NCBI GenBank assembly: GCA_007844125.1
Contig: CM017561.1
Coordinates: 61,165,756-61,229,755, forward strand
Length of the DNA stretch: 64,000 bases
Source: Sinonovacula constricta
Taxonomy: Eukaryota > Mollusca > Bivalvia > Cardiida > Solecurtidae
Direction of reading: 5' to 3'
This document shows, in pieces, positions 15,094 through 26,515 of the stretch. The translations under genes and the position numbers were made by a program. Within the stretch, counting starts at the first letter, position 1, and every line of letters begins with the position of its first letter. The notes below the pieces were generated by a model. That model had not been told where the DNA came from and did no database searches. It was given only the letters and a program-made list of their open reading frames with translations.

Positions 15094-18000
15094 CATTATT
15101 ATTATCAAGAACAGGAAAAAAGTATATCAGTATTATTAACAATAATTAAAACCCTTAAAGAAATGCAATAATAAAATGTAATCTGAACAGACACTTTCCG
15201 TAAAAACAGCGAAGCGTGTATGAATGAGGTATTATTTTGACATTTAAATACAGATTTATTACTTTTGCTAATTTATAAGAAATGTAACATTGTTGTTATA
15301 CATTTTATTTGGCCATTTGAATTATTTATAAATAAAATTATAATCGAATTGTGACATTTTAATTATAAATGTGAACAAACTATATAAAATACTAGTTTTA
15401 TTTTAAGAATATAAAGTATACAATATATAGTGTCAATGGGCCATACAAAGAACAGAGTCAGCGCGGATCAGCAGGTCATGCCTTTGGTAAGGAGTATACG
15501 GCTTACAGGAACGCTTTCATTATGGAAGATTGTCGTACATCAAAGCCCTTATTATGCTGTAATTTATTAATTACTCATAAACATCCTTAGTTCATCTGCT
15601 TTCATCTACATGCTAGTTATAATGCACGTTTCTAGAGCAAATAGTACAGAGTTGTCTAATTTTGATATTCCTTTCTGCGAAAGTTTGCCCAAATTCTTGC
15701 CTGGAAGACTTGGTCATTATTTTATTTATAGAATAAATTTTGAGCTGACAGTCAGTAAAACACGCAGGGTCCCATTAACACAAAGTGTTAATCGTGCATA
15801 AAGATTTGGCTTTTTTAAAGTTTTTTTTTTAAGAAAAGATGTTCATCAAAGATGTAAAAAACAGAGAAAACATGTTTAATTCATTTATGAGCAATGATTC
15901 ATGAAAATAAGAAGATTTCTTGTAATTTGGTAAAGTTCGCATGAAATAAAAGGTAAATTCGAATGGAACGTGTTCATGTTTCGCTATTTGGACTGATGAC
16001 ATATTTAAGTTTATGACCAGGTTTAATTTGTTGGAATTGCTCTAAATGGCTTAATTGTGTTTGTCGGGGCTCGTACCTGCGTCTTGCCGCCGACCGAGTC
16101 TTGCACTAAGCTGTCTTTTGGGGACCCCACACAAACCAGAGAGCTCATTATAGAACTTACTGAGTTACAGAGCCCGTAAGCAATCAGTTCCTACAATGAT
16201 ACAGACGATCGAGATCGTTTGGTGAAGGATAAAAAAATATTAAAAAACCTGAGCCGGTTCTTTGGATTCACAACGGTCATGGAGATGTGCGGATATTTGT
16301 ATAAACCAGCAGAATTTGCCGATTTTTTCTAACAAAAATAACGTATTGCATTTAAAGATCACCTCCCTTACGAGACAATTTAATTTCCGTCCAACTAATG
16401 GTCTTTTAGTGCAAATTTGGCTTACATTTGAAGAGCTTTTGGTTTTTGTACACGTAATTGCAATGTCAAGCTAAAATTATTGCAGTCGATCTTAGATACG
16501 GCAATTTGTCATAATCGGTCTAAAGCCTGCATTGCTATGTGATTAAAATATAACGTAACACAATATAACTTAATTTAATATACCTAAATTTACTACTTTT
16601 AAACTCATCAACAACTCAGAACTGTCGACGGCATAATGATTTTAGATAGCAGAATATCAGTATTAGTTTGTCATTTGGCCTGACGGATAAATATAACTGT
16701 TTGAAAATATTATCACCTATTTGAATAGTTCTTGGAACTAGTCAAAGTCAATGTATTAAATGAGTCTTTTAAATAAATGTCGGAATTTGACCATAGAGCA
16801 TACAGGAATAACCGCACAGCGCCACAAAACGTTGCTTGTCCAAAGAACTCGGTTTAGGCGACATAGATGTCTCCGTTCATACCTGAGTTTTCCCGCCTGC
16901 CGTGTCTTGCACGAGGCTGCGCGAGAGTGAGGCGGAGCAGCAATAAGACTGGTAGAACGAACTGACGAAGTTACACACGCCTAAAGCTACCAGCTCCTAC
17001 AAACAGACGCACAAACACGATAGTTCCAGAAAAAGGTGGCAACCACTTTCCAGAGGCCGGTCTTTCAGTCATGTTAAGTTTTTATGTCAATTATTTCCGG
17101 GCTGCAGCACACAGTTAGTCACTTATATTTATGACAGTGAAATATGAATGATTTTCTACCGAAAAATGTACAGTATTGTGTTTTTCTCCAAAAGTCTTTA
17201 AACAATCCCATACCAAACCAGACACACGTTTTGTGCGACCATAGTAGAACCAAGGTATATCAGAAAGTGTATGTAAAAGGTGTTTATAAATTAAACTTAA
17301 TACACTAAAACACATTCAGCGTCATCATAAGCAAACAAATGTAAAGCATTTAAAAGACATGATAAAATAAATGTTTAAACTACATAGTATATGACATAAT
17401 AATACATGTATATAATATTTTATGAGTGGCGTAGTAATCGAAAGTATATCCAAAATATGACAATAATGCAGATTTAAAAATAACACAATCGCGGCAAAGC
17501 GAACATGCCTCTCGGCCCGTTCAAGCATTAACATACAAGAGCATTAATTGACTATGGTGTGACGTTTGTAATTCTTAAGTACTAGTAAATAGGCGGAGCA
17601 AAGCATAAATTAAATGCAATAGAACGATCAAAGGTAAAAAGAAACTACGATGCATGCAAAAAATGGAATAGAAGGTACAGAGGGGTTACCTGGTTGGCAT
17701 TGACTCTATAGCCGTGTTTGTCCGCCAGGATCTTGGCCATGGAGAACGATATAGCATAGGCGATGAAACCAATGGTCAAGCCGTCCCCCAACACGTCTGG
17801 GATATATTTAAACCCAGCTACAGACGGGGTCGGCAATCTGGGGGTAAAATTTGAAAATGTATTTTAAGTTTGCGTTATCCTACGGCCAATATATGACGGT
17901 TTCAAGTTCAGATACGTATTAATGTAATCACGAAGGCCGTAGGATTGTTCTGTTTTAACTTACAGAATGTGTGAATTCCATCTACGTCCTTAAGTGACAT

Positions 18001-18136
18001 TTATGTATCCCGACATGACGTCTGCTCGAAAAATCATTTTGAAGCATGTTGCCTCCTACATCATGCTACATAGCTTAATACAATACTTAAGATTACAATA
18101 AAACGTTAGAATAAGGAGGACACATACGTTTACAAC

Positions 18137-18174
<38 letters not shown>

Positions 18175-21100
18175 CCGTATAATGGGTCTACAATCATCAA
18201 AACATCCGCAAAGGTTAAACAGTTCATGCGGTGTATAAATTTTAAGTTAATAAATTCCTGCTGTTTGAATATCGATTTGCAGAAGGGGCGCCCGAGTCGA
18301 AGTGGTATAGTCGAAGACTTGAAACTCTTTCACACGGGTTCGAGTCTCGTTCGGGGCGAATGACTTAATGTGGGAGGTCTTCCAGCAGTTAGTCGTTGGT
18401 TCTACCCAGACATTTATCTAGGGTCTTCTTCCACCAAAGTCGATGGGCATCTCTATAATTACCATTAGTGGTCGCTGTGATGTATTTAAAAAGAAACAAC
18501 AAAAGAGACGTAGTTTACCCTGAAGGGACTTCTCCGACCACAGTGACGCCGAAGTCTTTATCTAGCTTGGTATAGTGAGAGACAATCGTGCTAACAGCAA
18601 TCTGGAATAAATCAAAAGAACTTATTAATTTCAAGGTATGACACACAGGTGACGTAGAGAGATCATGTGAACATATGCAGCTGAAAAAAAGGTCTAAGCA
18701 GTGCCGTCGAGACAAGATGGCACTATGACGTGGAATAATTGATAATTGTTTACATGTTTTATAACTGAAAGGGTTTAGTTGAATCCGGTATCAGTGTAAA
18801 AGCTATGTATTTCAAATCTTACAAATCTTATTGTAATATAACCAAAGAGGAATCTATGTCTATAAAATGTTTCTTAAAGTATTCTTATTAAAATTGCATA
18901 AATAATAAAAATTAAATGTCATGATAAAATCGCCAATGGAATGGTTATGGGAGTTGTGGATTATAGTGCATGGTTATAGCTTTTGTACAATATGTATGCT
19001 TATTGTTAAACGTTTTTGTACTGTTCAATAAAAAGCGACATTTTTCTCTGTTGGTCAAATTAGCTCTTCTTTAATTTGAAGGAAACGCATATCACTGTGG
19101 AACTACATGAAATACTAGAAAAAAAGTTTCTTTGATCGCTAGATTTCATAGAAACCTGCTGACCTTCAAATGAGATTTTGGAGTCTTTTATTTGGAAGAA
19201 TAAACCTTTTAACCGTTTTAGCTCAACAAGCAAAATGTTAGGTTCATATGTACAGGTTTGACTGTTTATGCGCTATGTTTAAAATGTTTGCAAACCATGG
19301 ATTTCCAGTAACAATTTAAAAGGCCGTCGTTAATAAACTGAATATATACTTACGACTATGAGTTCTATCGGAACGGGCATAAGAAGTTGAGGCTGGCATT
19401 GCTTATTGTTATTTATGCCTTCCTTGATCAGTACTAGGACCAGCAGACACGTGATCGAGGCAGTGAACGTCACCATGTTCGTTTGGAGGATGTTGAGGAA
19501 AAACTCCGTGTAGAACTGGAATAAAAGTTGTCAACAGTTCTAAACTGGTTGGACTATGGATTTGCTTCTTCAATATTGAATAAATTTATAACAAATAAAC
19601 AAGAAATAAGATTTACTGAAGTTATTAAAGGGATAAAATAAACAACGGATTCCTTCGTTGTGAATAACAGTCCATGTTGCTTTGTTTATATATAAAGTCC
19701 AATAATTTAAGCGTGTAATTGGGAAATTCACTATAAAATGCATATTTTAATTTCTGTTTATATTTGTAAAAAGAGATTTAACGTGCAAACAAGATGGACA
19801 TATTCAACTCCACAGAATTAAAAGTATATATTTCTTTGCTTTTAGTACATCTTTTCCATTTATTATTCTCTTTTGTATTATGCTTAATTAAGTTTTATCT
19901 AATTATATTTAATCTTTATTTTTCCACGTTTAATTGCCATAATTATTACTCACGTGTACGAGTGCTAATGGACCGTAGTAAGGATGCACGTGTATTCCGA
20001 ACACGTGTTTTATCTGTGACGTAAACACGTGCACGGCTGCGCCGGTGGTAAACCCGCTGATGAATGGATCAGACATGAACGAGGCCATGAACCCGAGCCG
20101 GAGGGATCCCAATAGCAACTAAAAAATAAATTGGTCACTTATGAGTACAACGCGTTTAACTTGCAATTTAAAGTTCGTTTAAAAGTCATCACTTATATTT
20201 TGAATGAAAATTGTTTGCTTAGTCTGTGTTATTATTGTAGCTTAAATAAATGGTTAATGAAAATTAACAAACATTTAAAAAAACAACACATTTCTTTTCA
20301 TAGAAGGAGCGTACACCTAGCGCCGATGTGTTGTTGCACAACATTTTGATATGGTATATTTGAATATATTGGGGAAAACATTTTACAGGGCGCCTTACAA
20401 GACTTTTATCATCACAGGGTCAATTGTTTTAAAGACTTTAAATATAATATGTACTTTAATTATTTGCGAACTTAGGCAGGGTTGTTACAAGCAGTCGGAT
20501 GTGAGGGTCATGTTCGACCGTGCAATGTCAATTTGTTGTTCAGATTACTAAACCAGAAGAGTACAACTTTTTAACAGCTAAAGGAAGTGTTTTAGCAGAT
20601 TATTTCATATGAAGTGAACAACGTTTAAGGATATTAAAGGATTCGAGCGCTACCTGAAAAATCCCCACCACGAACGTAACTGACACTGCGTAGCCCAGTT
20701 TGACCGGATTTGCGTAACCGGAAGTATGGACATCTAGTGCTTCTATTTTTGGACCAGTGGCTCCGCCCATCGTGGCGTTTAGAAGTAAAGGTTGCGCAAT
20801 TCGCGTGATGTTAGGCTCGTTCAGCACATGCTGTCCCACGTGCGTGTGATATCCACGATTTACAACTTGGCCCACCATCAAACTGATAACGGCAAACGTC
20901 CCTGTAAAAGACGAAACATGGCGGTTTTGACATGAATGTTGTTTGTGAGAATTTAATTTAATAATCTCCCCTGAATAATCCTTAAATGCAAGTAGGCCCT
21001 TTTCCTTTGTTTTACTCGGTTTTTATGTTTGTGCTCTTTGAAGTGTATGTTTACTTTTATGCCTTTCTTGTGATACCCAAGTTAACCATCATTAACAAAA

Positions 21101-22616
21101 ACTTCAATTTTCTTTTTTAAATAACAAATCTCAGTATGTATTTTAAATGGTTTTTAAGCTTATATTTTATATATTTATTTAATAATATTTAAAAGGAAAA
21201 AATTTCACTGCAATATTTACCAAAGAACAAGCGATAAAGTCCAAGAATTCCAACTAAAAATACCTAACTTCTGTTTGGAATACCTCGGATATTAACTAAC
21301 AAGCAAGACAATTTTCATTTCACCAATGTACCCATTGCATCCTAGTGTTGTGGCAAGAGATTAACACACGCTTGGATTAGAAACATGTTTGTTTAAATCT
21401 ACCATTTATTAATAGCTTACTAAATCTAAGTTGTAATGTAATACCAACCGGCAGTGATACAGTTGTAACAACAAACTTACCGACGGATACATGGCGGGAT
21501 GATCCGAAGAAAAAATACAGCAACACTGGGAAGAAGGATGTATAAAGACCATAGATGGGAGGCAGCTGGGACAAGAAACCATACGCCATACCTGTGTCGG
21601 GTGGAATATCAGACACATGTTTTAGTTAAAAACATGCATGTTTACACATTTATACGGTGAAACCATCAGTACTAGTGAATAAAGGCTTCAAACGAAGATA
21701 GGTTATTTGTAAATAGTTGGGTTATAAACGCATACTCCATGCCTGCAAGAAGTCGGCTTGTACGAAATGCAATTATACTTATATTATTGAAAAGGTTTTA
21801 AGTACATTTGATCATGTGTTATCGGTCTCTATATATGGTTCCAGGGGGGAAATCATTTCCCAGTATTTGTATGTCGTACAAACATTCCAGTGTATTTTGT
21901 TTCTGGAAATATACTGAAAGACAGGAGGTTTGCATTATTATATTCTGGAATACGAATCATAATTATTATGATAATGAATAAATGATGATGAATATGACAA
22001 AAATTAACAGGAAAAATCCCAATATAACCAGTTGGCATTTTGCTAATTAGAACAAGTACATTTGTTAAAAAATGTGAATGTAAAATAAAATGAACCAAGT
22101 CACATGTCCGATCTCTGTATTTAAATTCACAAAACAAATGAATAAAACTTATGTTTCTATTAAATACGACAAATATTATCTTGAGTTTTTCTTCTCAGAA
22201 CAACGGATGCTGCTCAATAATAGAACCATATATTTTAATAAATATACTGTCAAATGCTTTGCTATCCCTTCTCATTAAAATAGTTCTATACCTTGAGGAA
22301 TGTGCATGATTCCAACCGTAATTCCTGCCACCAGATCCTGTATCAGATTCTTCCGGATGTTGTATCTGCGCATGATCCGCACAAACGGAAATACTTCGTT
22401 CAGAACGTCGCTCGTACATTTGCGGGTACACTTGACTTTCGGGCAGCATTTCTTTGTCCCTTTAATAAGACTTTTCGTATGATGCGCAATGTGTAATTTG
22501 TTTTCTATGCTAGCACGGAGCTGCTTCTGCGAAGCATTCAGCATCTGTACCCGGAACTTTCTTTTCTGTACTTTGCTCAGAAGAGCTTCGCGAAGCTCTC
22601 TGTTGATTGTAGCCAT
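4959..22616 (-). CDS. SLC26A-like: SLC26-family anion transporter / prestin-like protein, 17 coding exons
   Basis: Exons, 5' to 3': 22292-22616, 21481-21591, 20654-20901, 19954-20118, 19354-19515, 18519-18601, 17690-17837, 16883-16996 (twin exon 16077-16190), 14582-14659, 13776-13871, 10017-10123, 9421-9490, 8884-9090, 7894-8100, 6469-6523, 5760-5881, 4959-5342. All junctions are GT/AG with matching phases; the sum is 2682 nt, or 893 residues plus stop. Seen: the sulfate-transporter signature [17 protein letters not shown] (about 135-150), [11 protein letters not shown], the TM10 motif SLSRSLVQD with GGKTQ (about 437-450), and a C-terminal STAS domain (about 570-766: [47 protein letters not shown]). 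The family moves chloride, bicarbonate, sulfate, oxalate or similar anions across the plasma membrane; prestin is the motor member. The substrate cannot be told from sequence, and the orthologous subfamily (A5/A6-like) is inferred. The protein is longer than the usual ~750 residues because of its N terminus and acidic tail. Start: first ATG of an open exon, reading [11 protein letters not shown]. Confidence 0.95.
6118..6415. repeat. (ATT)n and (ACT)n microsatellite
   Basis: About 60 bp of ATT units followed by about 230 bp of ACT units, in the SLC26 intron between 5881 and 6469. Confidence 0.95.
6802..7846. mobile_element. Decayed PIF/Harbinger-like DNA transposon in an SLC26 intron
   Basis: Inverted ends TGCCTAGGTCACAAA (left) and its near complement on the right (TTTGTGACTGAGGCA) are flanked by TTA on both sides, a 3-bp target duplication typical of this superfamily. 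Inside on the plus strand is a MADF/Myb-like fragment ([19 protein letters not shown], about 7250-7340). Further on is a piece, [12 protein letters not shown] (about 7458-7495), like the DDE transposase LLPGDVV motif. GC content is higher than the surroundings. The frames are broken, so it cannot encode a working transposase. Confidence 0.65.
11697..12065 (+). other. Unassigned 122-codon open frame in an SLC26 intron
   Basis: An ATG-to-stop frame antisense to SLC26. The second half has mixed composition ([20 protein letters not shown]) that is less biased than its surroundings. No family recognised, no intron or signal seen. It could be a transposon or pseudogene fragment or chance. Confidence 0.2.
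12432..12995. mobile_element. Possible MITE with short inverted ends
   Basis: TTAAAGGGGCGGTTAATTT at the left and AAAATTACAGTAGTACTCCTTTAA (read in two parts, about 12972-12995) at the right are roughly inverted. Weak evidence; intronic in SLC26. Confidence 0.25.
13329..13551. repeat. (TCTG)n followed by (TG)n microsatellite
   Basis: About 78 bp of TCTG units and then about 130 bp of mainly TG. It lies in the large SLC26 intron 10123-13776, which otherwise shows only AT-rich sequence. Confidence 0.95.
14835..15105. repeat. (ATT)n/(ATC)n compound microsatellite
   Basis: ATT units alternate with ATC blocks over about 270 bp, in the SLC26 intron between 14659 and 16077. Confidence 0.95.
16077..16190 (-). 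CDS. SLC26 exon 8b, duplicated and possibly mutually exclusive with 8a
   Basis: This is a second exon of exactly 114 nt, phase 0/0, with acceptor ATTGTAG and donor GTACGA. It is fully open and encodes 38 residues beginning [10 protein letters not shown] and ending [12 protein letters not shown]. Both ends match exon 8a closely, but the centre has diverged. The canonical SLSRS becomes SPKDS, so the anion-site Ser-Arg pair is replaced by Lys-Asp. Using 8b in place of 8a keeps the frame; including both would add 38 residues. An internal GTAAGT about 30 nt into the exon could act as a cryptic donor. It may be an alternative exon or a decaying duplicate; the kept frame and splice sites favour use. 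Confidence 0.75.
16883..16996 (-). CDS. SLC26 exon 8a (canonical TM10/anion-site exon)
   Basis: This exon has 114 nt, phase 0 at both ends, acceptor TTTGTAG and donor GTATGA. It encodes 38 residues that begin [10 protein letters not shown] and end [12 protein letters not shown]. It contains SLSRS, which aligns with the Ser398-Arg399 pair that helps form the central anion site in mammalian prestin. It joins exon 7 (ends VNANQ) to exon 9 (begins [10 protein letters not shown]) in frame. A sister exon lies about 700 bp downstream in the same intron. Confidence 0.93.
18138..18171. repeat. Poly-C run of 34 bases
   Basis: An uninterrupted C tract in an SLC26 intron; its length is prone to sequencing and assembly error. 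Confidence 0.95.
18285..18495 (+). mobile_element. tRNA-headed SINE, family B
   Basis: The head has A box GTGGTATAGTCGAAGAC and B box GGGTTCGAGTCTC. The middle reads TTAATGTGGGAGGTCTTCC and TTGGTTCTACCCAGAC. The tail is GGTCGCTGTGATGTA. It ends about 20 bp from the SLC26 exon at 18519-18601, antisense to it. Confidence 0.7.
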
Positions 22617-22804
22617 TATGAGTTCTTTTTTCTCTCACAAGTAAAATCTAAGCTATGAACACGTGCCAGTGCAAGACAGTGACGTTTAAATGATTGTCTA
22701 TAGAAGATAGATATCGAAGAGTAAAAATGAAGTTTTATCACAAGATCTAAATGTCTTATATATTGAATATTGCACAACACAGCAAAGCGTAAAACACCTA
22801 CTGG

Positions 22805-22810
22805 TTTATT
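22805..22810 (-). promoter_or_regulatory. Candidate polyadenylation signal for the 22885-23026 exon
   Basis: AATAAA on the minus strand, about 75 bp after the TAA of the unidentified terminal exon and about 190 bp before the SLC26 ATG. Confidence 0.4.
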
Positions 22811-22884
22811 TTACCGCAGGAAACAGCTCTCAGTATAAAATATAAATAAAATGGAATGCTCACAACTAAGCACTACTTTAAAAA

Positions 22885-23026
22885 TTATAGTTCAGTAGTG
22901 TCCTCAGTAAACATGATGGCGATATTCTCCAATCCAGACGCAATCAGATTGGCGACCATCTGAATACTGGAATGAAGCCAAAGAATCGCCATAAACACCA
23001 CCATATTGTCGGCCGGTTCAGTACAT
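22885..23026 (-). CDS. Terminal coding exon of an unidentified minus-strand gene
   Basis: A good acceptor (ACTATTTTTCCTAG) is followed by a clean open frame of 46 codons and TAA. The reading starts in phase 2 with CTEPADNMVVFMAILWLHSS and ends MFTEDTTEL. The middle is hydrophobic and could be a membrane segment. A minus-strand AATAAA lies about 75 bp past the stop (22805-22810), as expected for a last exon. Earlier exons should lie at higher coordinates, but I could not find convincing ones before 30 kb. I do not recognise the family. The SLC26 start codon is only about 270 bp downstream, so it could instead be an upstream SLC26 exon, but the stop codon argues against that. Confidence 0.5.
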
Positions 23027-24469
23027 CTAGGAAAAATAGTTTATGTTTTACGCTCCTCTGACCACAAACAAACTTTCATGAAAATTCGTCCAATCATCAA
23101 ACAAAAAGTCCAAATGCTACACACTATCTGATGTTATTTTGTTTCTTCTCATATTATACAGCATAACATTCACATCCTTTTACTTCAACAACTTTTATCT
23201 CGTGACCCCTTCCTTAAACTGGTCTTGTCCTGTAGATGTTAGTGACTAATTTGTAAAACAATGGACTCTAAGTTTTTAAACTGGTTCAAGAAACTTTTGA
23301 CACCGTCAAATAGATGACGGCTGATTAATGACACGATTTGTAACTGATAAGTGCCTACACATTCATTGTTTTCAAACGCCCGAGGACGTAATTGACACCA
23401 TCGAGGCTCTTCATCGTTCGATAGGTGACATATGATTGAAGTGTGTTGCTTCAATGTGTGTTGTCTATACAGTAAAGTAGGGAATTTAAAAGTTTAAAGA
23501 GATTCAGTATTTGATAAGATTTTTTGAACATGTATCTTGTCACATTTGGTTATAAATTTGATTATTATTGCTTTCAATTTGTGTTTAACGGAGAGCTGAT
23601 CTGAATCTACAATATATGCCTAAGTTTGATTAGTTCCTGTTTAGCCGGCAAAGTGTTAGCTAGTGCAATAAGAAAAAAAAAGTTTAAGTATATTTTTAGT
23701 ATTTTCCTAAAGTTAATTAACACGATGGTTGGTTTCTATAATGAAATTACATAATATAAAATAAAAAATGCACAAAAATATGACGTAAATTTGAAAAAAG
23801 GACGTGGTCATCTAGAGTAAATGTATGTGAAAATGAGCTAAGAACTAATTGTATTATTCAAAATATATTATTTTATTTAACTTGTTTTAGAAAAGGAGAT
23901 AAAATAAATCAAAACTCAAAATCAAATTGAGTAAAACAACGTGGAACCTTTTGCACTGCTCAATACTTGTTTTTAAAACACTATGGACAGCTTGATAAAC
24001 ATGATGAATATGTATATTGCTTTTGGTACCTGTACATATACACATTAAAGGTCCTTGGTCGATGCTTCGTATAAACGTCATTTCAATTTAAGTTCAATTT
24101 TGAAATGAAAAGAACAAACGTATCCACTGAAATGCCTCAAAATGTAGAAATAATGATTGTACTGATTATTGTAGATGATGAATGACGTTGTTGGATATTT
24201 CAAGAAATGTAATTTACATACCATAACTTTTCTAAATTATATAAATCAATACTTTAAATATGTGTTGTTGCTTAGCGGAACACTTTTATAACTTTAAATT
24301 ATTTCTAAATCATTTTCATCTCATTTACCTTACGTAAAAAAGGAAATCTTGTTTATTGTATTGATAAAATACTTAAATGCGTATATTTAAGACACAACAC
24401 ATTTATCATTATATTTGAATTTGAATTTGTATAATGGACCGGATGCTTTCATGTTAAAATAAAGAAATA

Positions 24470-24781
24470 TTGTTTATTGGGTTTATCGTCCTACCAACAA
24501 TGTTAAGTTATCTTTAGACGGTGTCCTTTTGAAGCAGATAAAGTGCTGCCTTCACTGTGTTAAGCATACCGTGAACACCTGGTTTGATACCACACCCAGT
24601 CACATTATCCTGACCCCGGGCCAACCAGTCATGGAACTACCCTCATATTTGCTTGAGCGTTAGCAAGGGAGCTATATCACTACCATTTATAACGACTTCT
24701 GTATATCGTGGCCCGATAACGAACCCGGGGCCTTCCGCACTTAGAGCCGACGCTCTACCGATTGCGCTACCAGGTCCGGTC
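24470..24781 (-). mobile_element. Full-length tRNA-derived SINE with target-site duplications
   Basis: On the minus strand the element begins with a tRNA-like head (A box TAGCGCAATCGGTAGAGCG, B box GGGTTCGTTATC). It continues about 230 bp and ends in an AT-rich tail. The 13-bp direct repeat AAATAAAGAAATA flanks it at 24457-24469 and 24782-24794. The head does not fold as a proper tRNA, so it is not a tRNA gene. Confidence 0.8.
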
Positions 24782-25112
24782 AAATAAAGAAATAAAGTGT
24801 TAAAAATGGTTATATATTTTTTTTCAGAACTATTAGTTTTAGTTTGATATGACTTTACCTATGTTTTTGTGAACTATGTAAAATTTTATTTATTTGAACT
24901 CTATGATTGTCTTAAATATGCCAATTTATATGATTCTTCATCGCTTTTGTTTTAAAATAAAATCATTCTGCATCTATTTCAGTGTATTGTCACATACAAC
25001 ACAACTTTAAGACTGCCCACACTTTACACATCTCATGTCTAGCAAAAAAAGCTTGATGATGTATAGTGATGCATGACACGTGGCAACAGTCTGTCATTAC
25101 GTCAATCGCTCA

Positions 25113-25126
25113 GTTACTATGACAAC
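25113..25126. promoter_or_regulatory. RFX X-box-like palindrome
   Basis: GTTACTATGACAAC fits the X-box form GTTRYY-N2-RRCAAC recognised by RFX factors. It lies between the divergent SLC26 and cyclase genes. Confidence 0.4.
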
Positions 25127-25354
25127 GGGGGTTGCATACAGGTGTCAGTGTTTGTGTGGGTATATTTGAAATGAATGAATCGTCAATAGGTTTACTTAAA
25201 TGTTTAAGAAATTAGGAATACAAACATAACACATGCGTACCACACACTTAAGTCTCGTTTTGCCTACTTTTTGGGTTAAAAATATAGAACATTGGCAAGG
25301 CGGGAACACTACGTTCATGTACAGTTGTAAATACAAAGTCCACAATTAACATCC

Positions 25355-26010
25355 CAACCACCACAGCCACCACAGCCACCACCACTACCCACAGCACCAT
25401 CACCAGTACCTCAACCACTAAAACCAACACTAACAGTCTAACTACCGCTATCGTGGTTTGACTGTCACTGTTGATATTGGTGGTGGAAGTAATGGTGATG
25501 GTGCTAAGGGTGGTGATCAGCATCACCACCATTAATAAAAACACCAATAATGACTGGTTCAACAAGAATAACAACTACCACAACAACAGCTTTTGTCACA
25601 ACTGCTGTTACTACAACTAAAAAACTACTAAAACTGCAACAACAACAACAACTACTATTTTATTTATTTATTTGGGTTTTACGGCACACCGACACTTAAT
25701 AGGTCATACGGCGCCGAATACAAAGTTAAATGTGAATAAAGCGTAATCAGGTTAAAACCAAACTACGCATGTAAAATATAGAAAAATATAAAAACTATCA
25801 GGTACATCTACTACAACTACTACTACCACCACTAACACTAATGCTACAACTGCTACTTCCACAACTAATACTAATACTACAACTACTACTACCACCACTA
25901 ATACTAATACTACAACTACTACTACCACCACTAATACTAACACTACAACTTCTATTACCACAACAACTCATAATATTACTTCTACTACCCCTTCTAATAC
26001 CTTTATTACT
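25355..26010. repeat. ACC/ACT triplet repeats
   Basis: Two tracts (about 25355-25660 and 25805-26010) of imperfect ACC, ACT and AAC triplets. The second has a ~45-bp unit with CTACTACCACCACTAATACT. The open frames here are shadows of the repeat. Confidence 0.85.
25655..25740 (+). mobile_element. Retroposon tail-like sequence
   Basis: TTTATTTATTTATTTGGG is followed by ACGGCACACC and GGTCATACGGCGCC, a compact non-repetitive block between two ACT/ACC repeat tracts. It looks like a retroposon 3' end; the family is uncertain. Confidence 0.35.
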
Positions 26011-26314
26011 GGGGTTATGTCCTTCTGCCGTGACTATAACAGATACATGTAAGTGATTATCACTGTTCGATTACGTTCATAACTGACTGAAGTTACAACT
26101 ACAACATCATTATCACATTATTGACACGCGCGTGTGTATCGTTACATGGCGTTACAGGGACACCTATAAGACCACAAACACATTTTACCTTAAGATGCTC
26201 GCCAAAGATCGTAAGGTAAAAAACGAAGATCAACTAAACCAGTCAATCAACACCTCGAGAAAGACAGATATTTTTATTTTATTAAGAAATGCATTAAAGC
26301 GAGACAATTAAGTT

Positions 26315-26515
26315 CATTAAAGCGACGTTCAGCTATTTTGGTAAAAAAGAAGAACCTAGCCAAATGTCTAAGTAAAACCACTTGTGCATCGCATGAGTGC
26401 AGGAAGACCTTTCCACGCTCCATCTTTCGCCCCGACAGGAACTCGAACCCAGGCAGTGAGAGGTGAGCAGTCAGAGAAGTCCGCGACTCTTCCACCAAAA
26501 CATTGGCGCCCCAAG
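26315..26515 (-). mobile_element. tRNA-headed SINE, family B-like, reversed
   Basis: The minus strand shows the head GGTGGAAGAGTCGCGGAC with B box GGGTTCGAGTTCC, then GGGGCGAAAG and AGGTCTTCC as in the 18285 copy. Confidence 0.55.

Noticed and set aside
24700..24781. Possible tRNA gene
   Set aside because: A and B boxes are present, but the stems do not pair as a tRNA. The sequence continues into a SINE body with target duplications.
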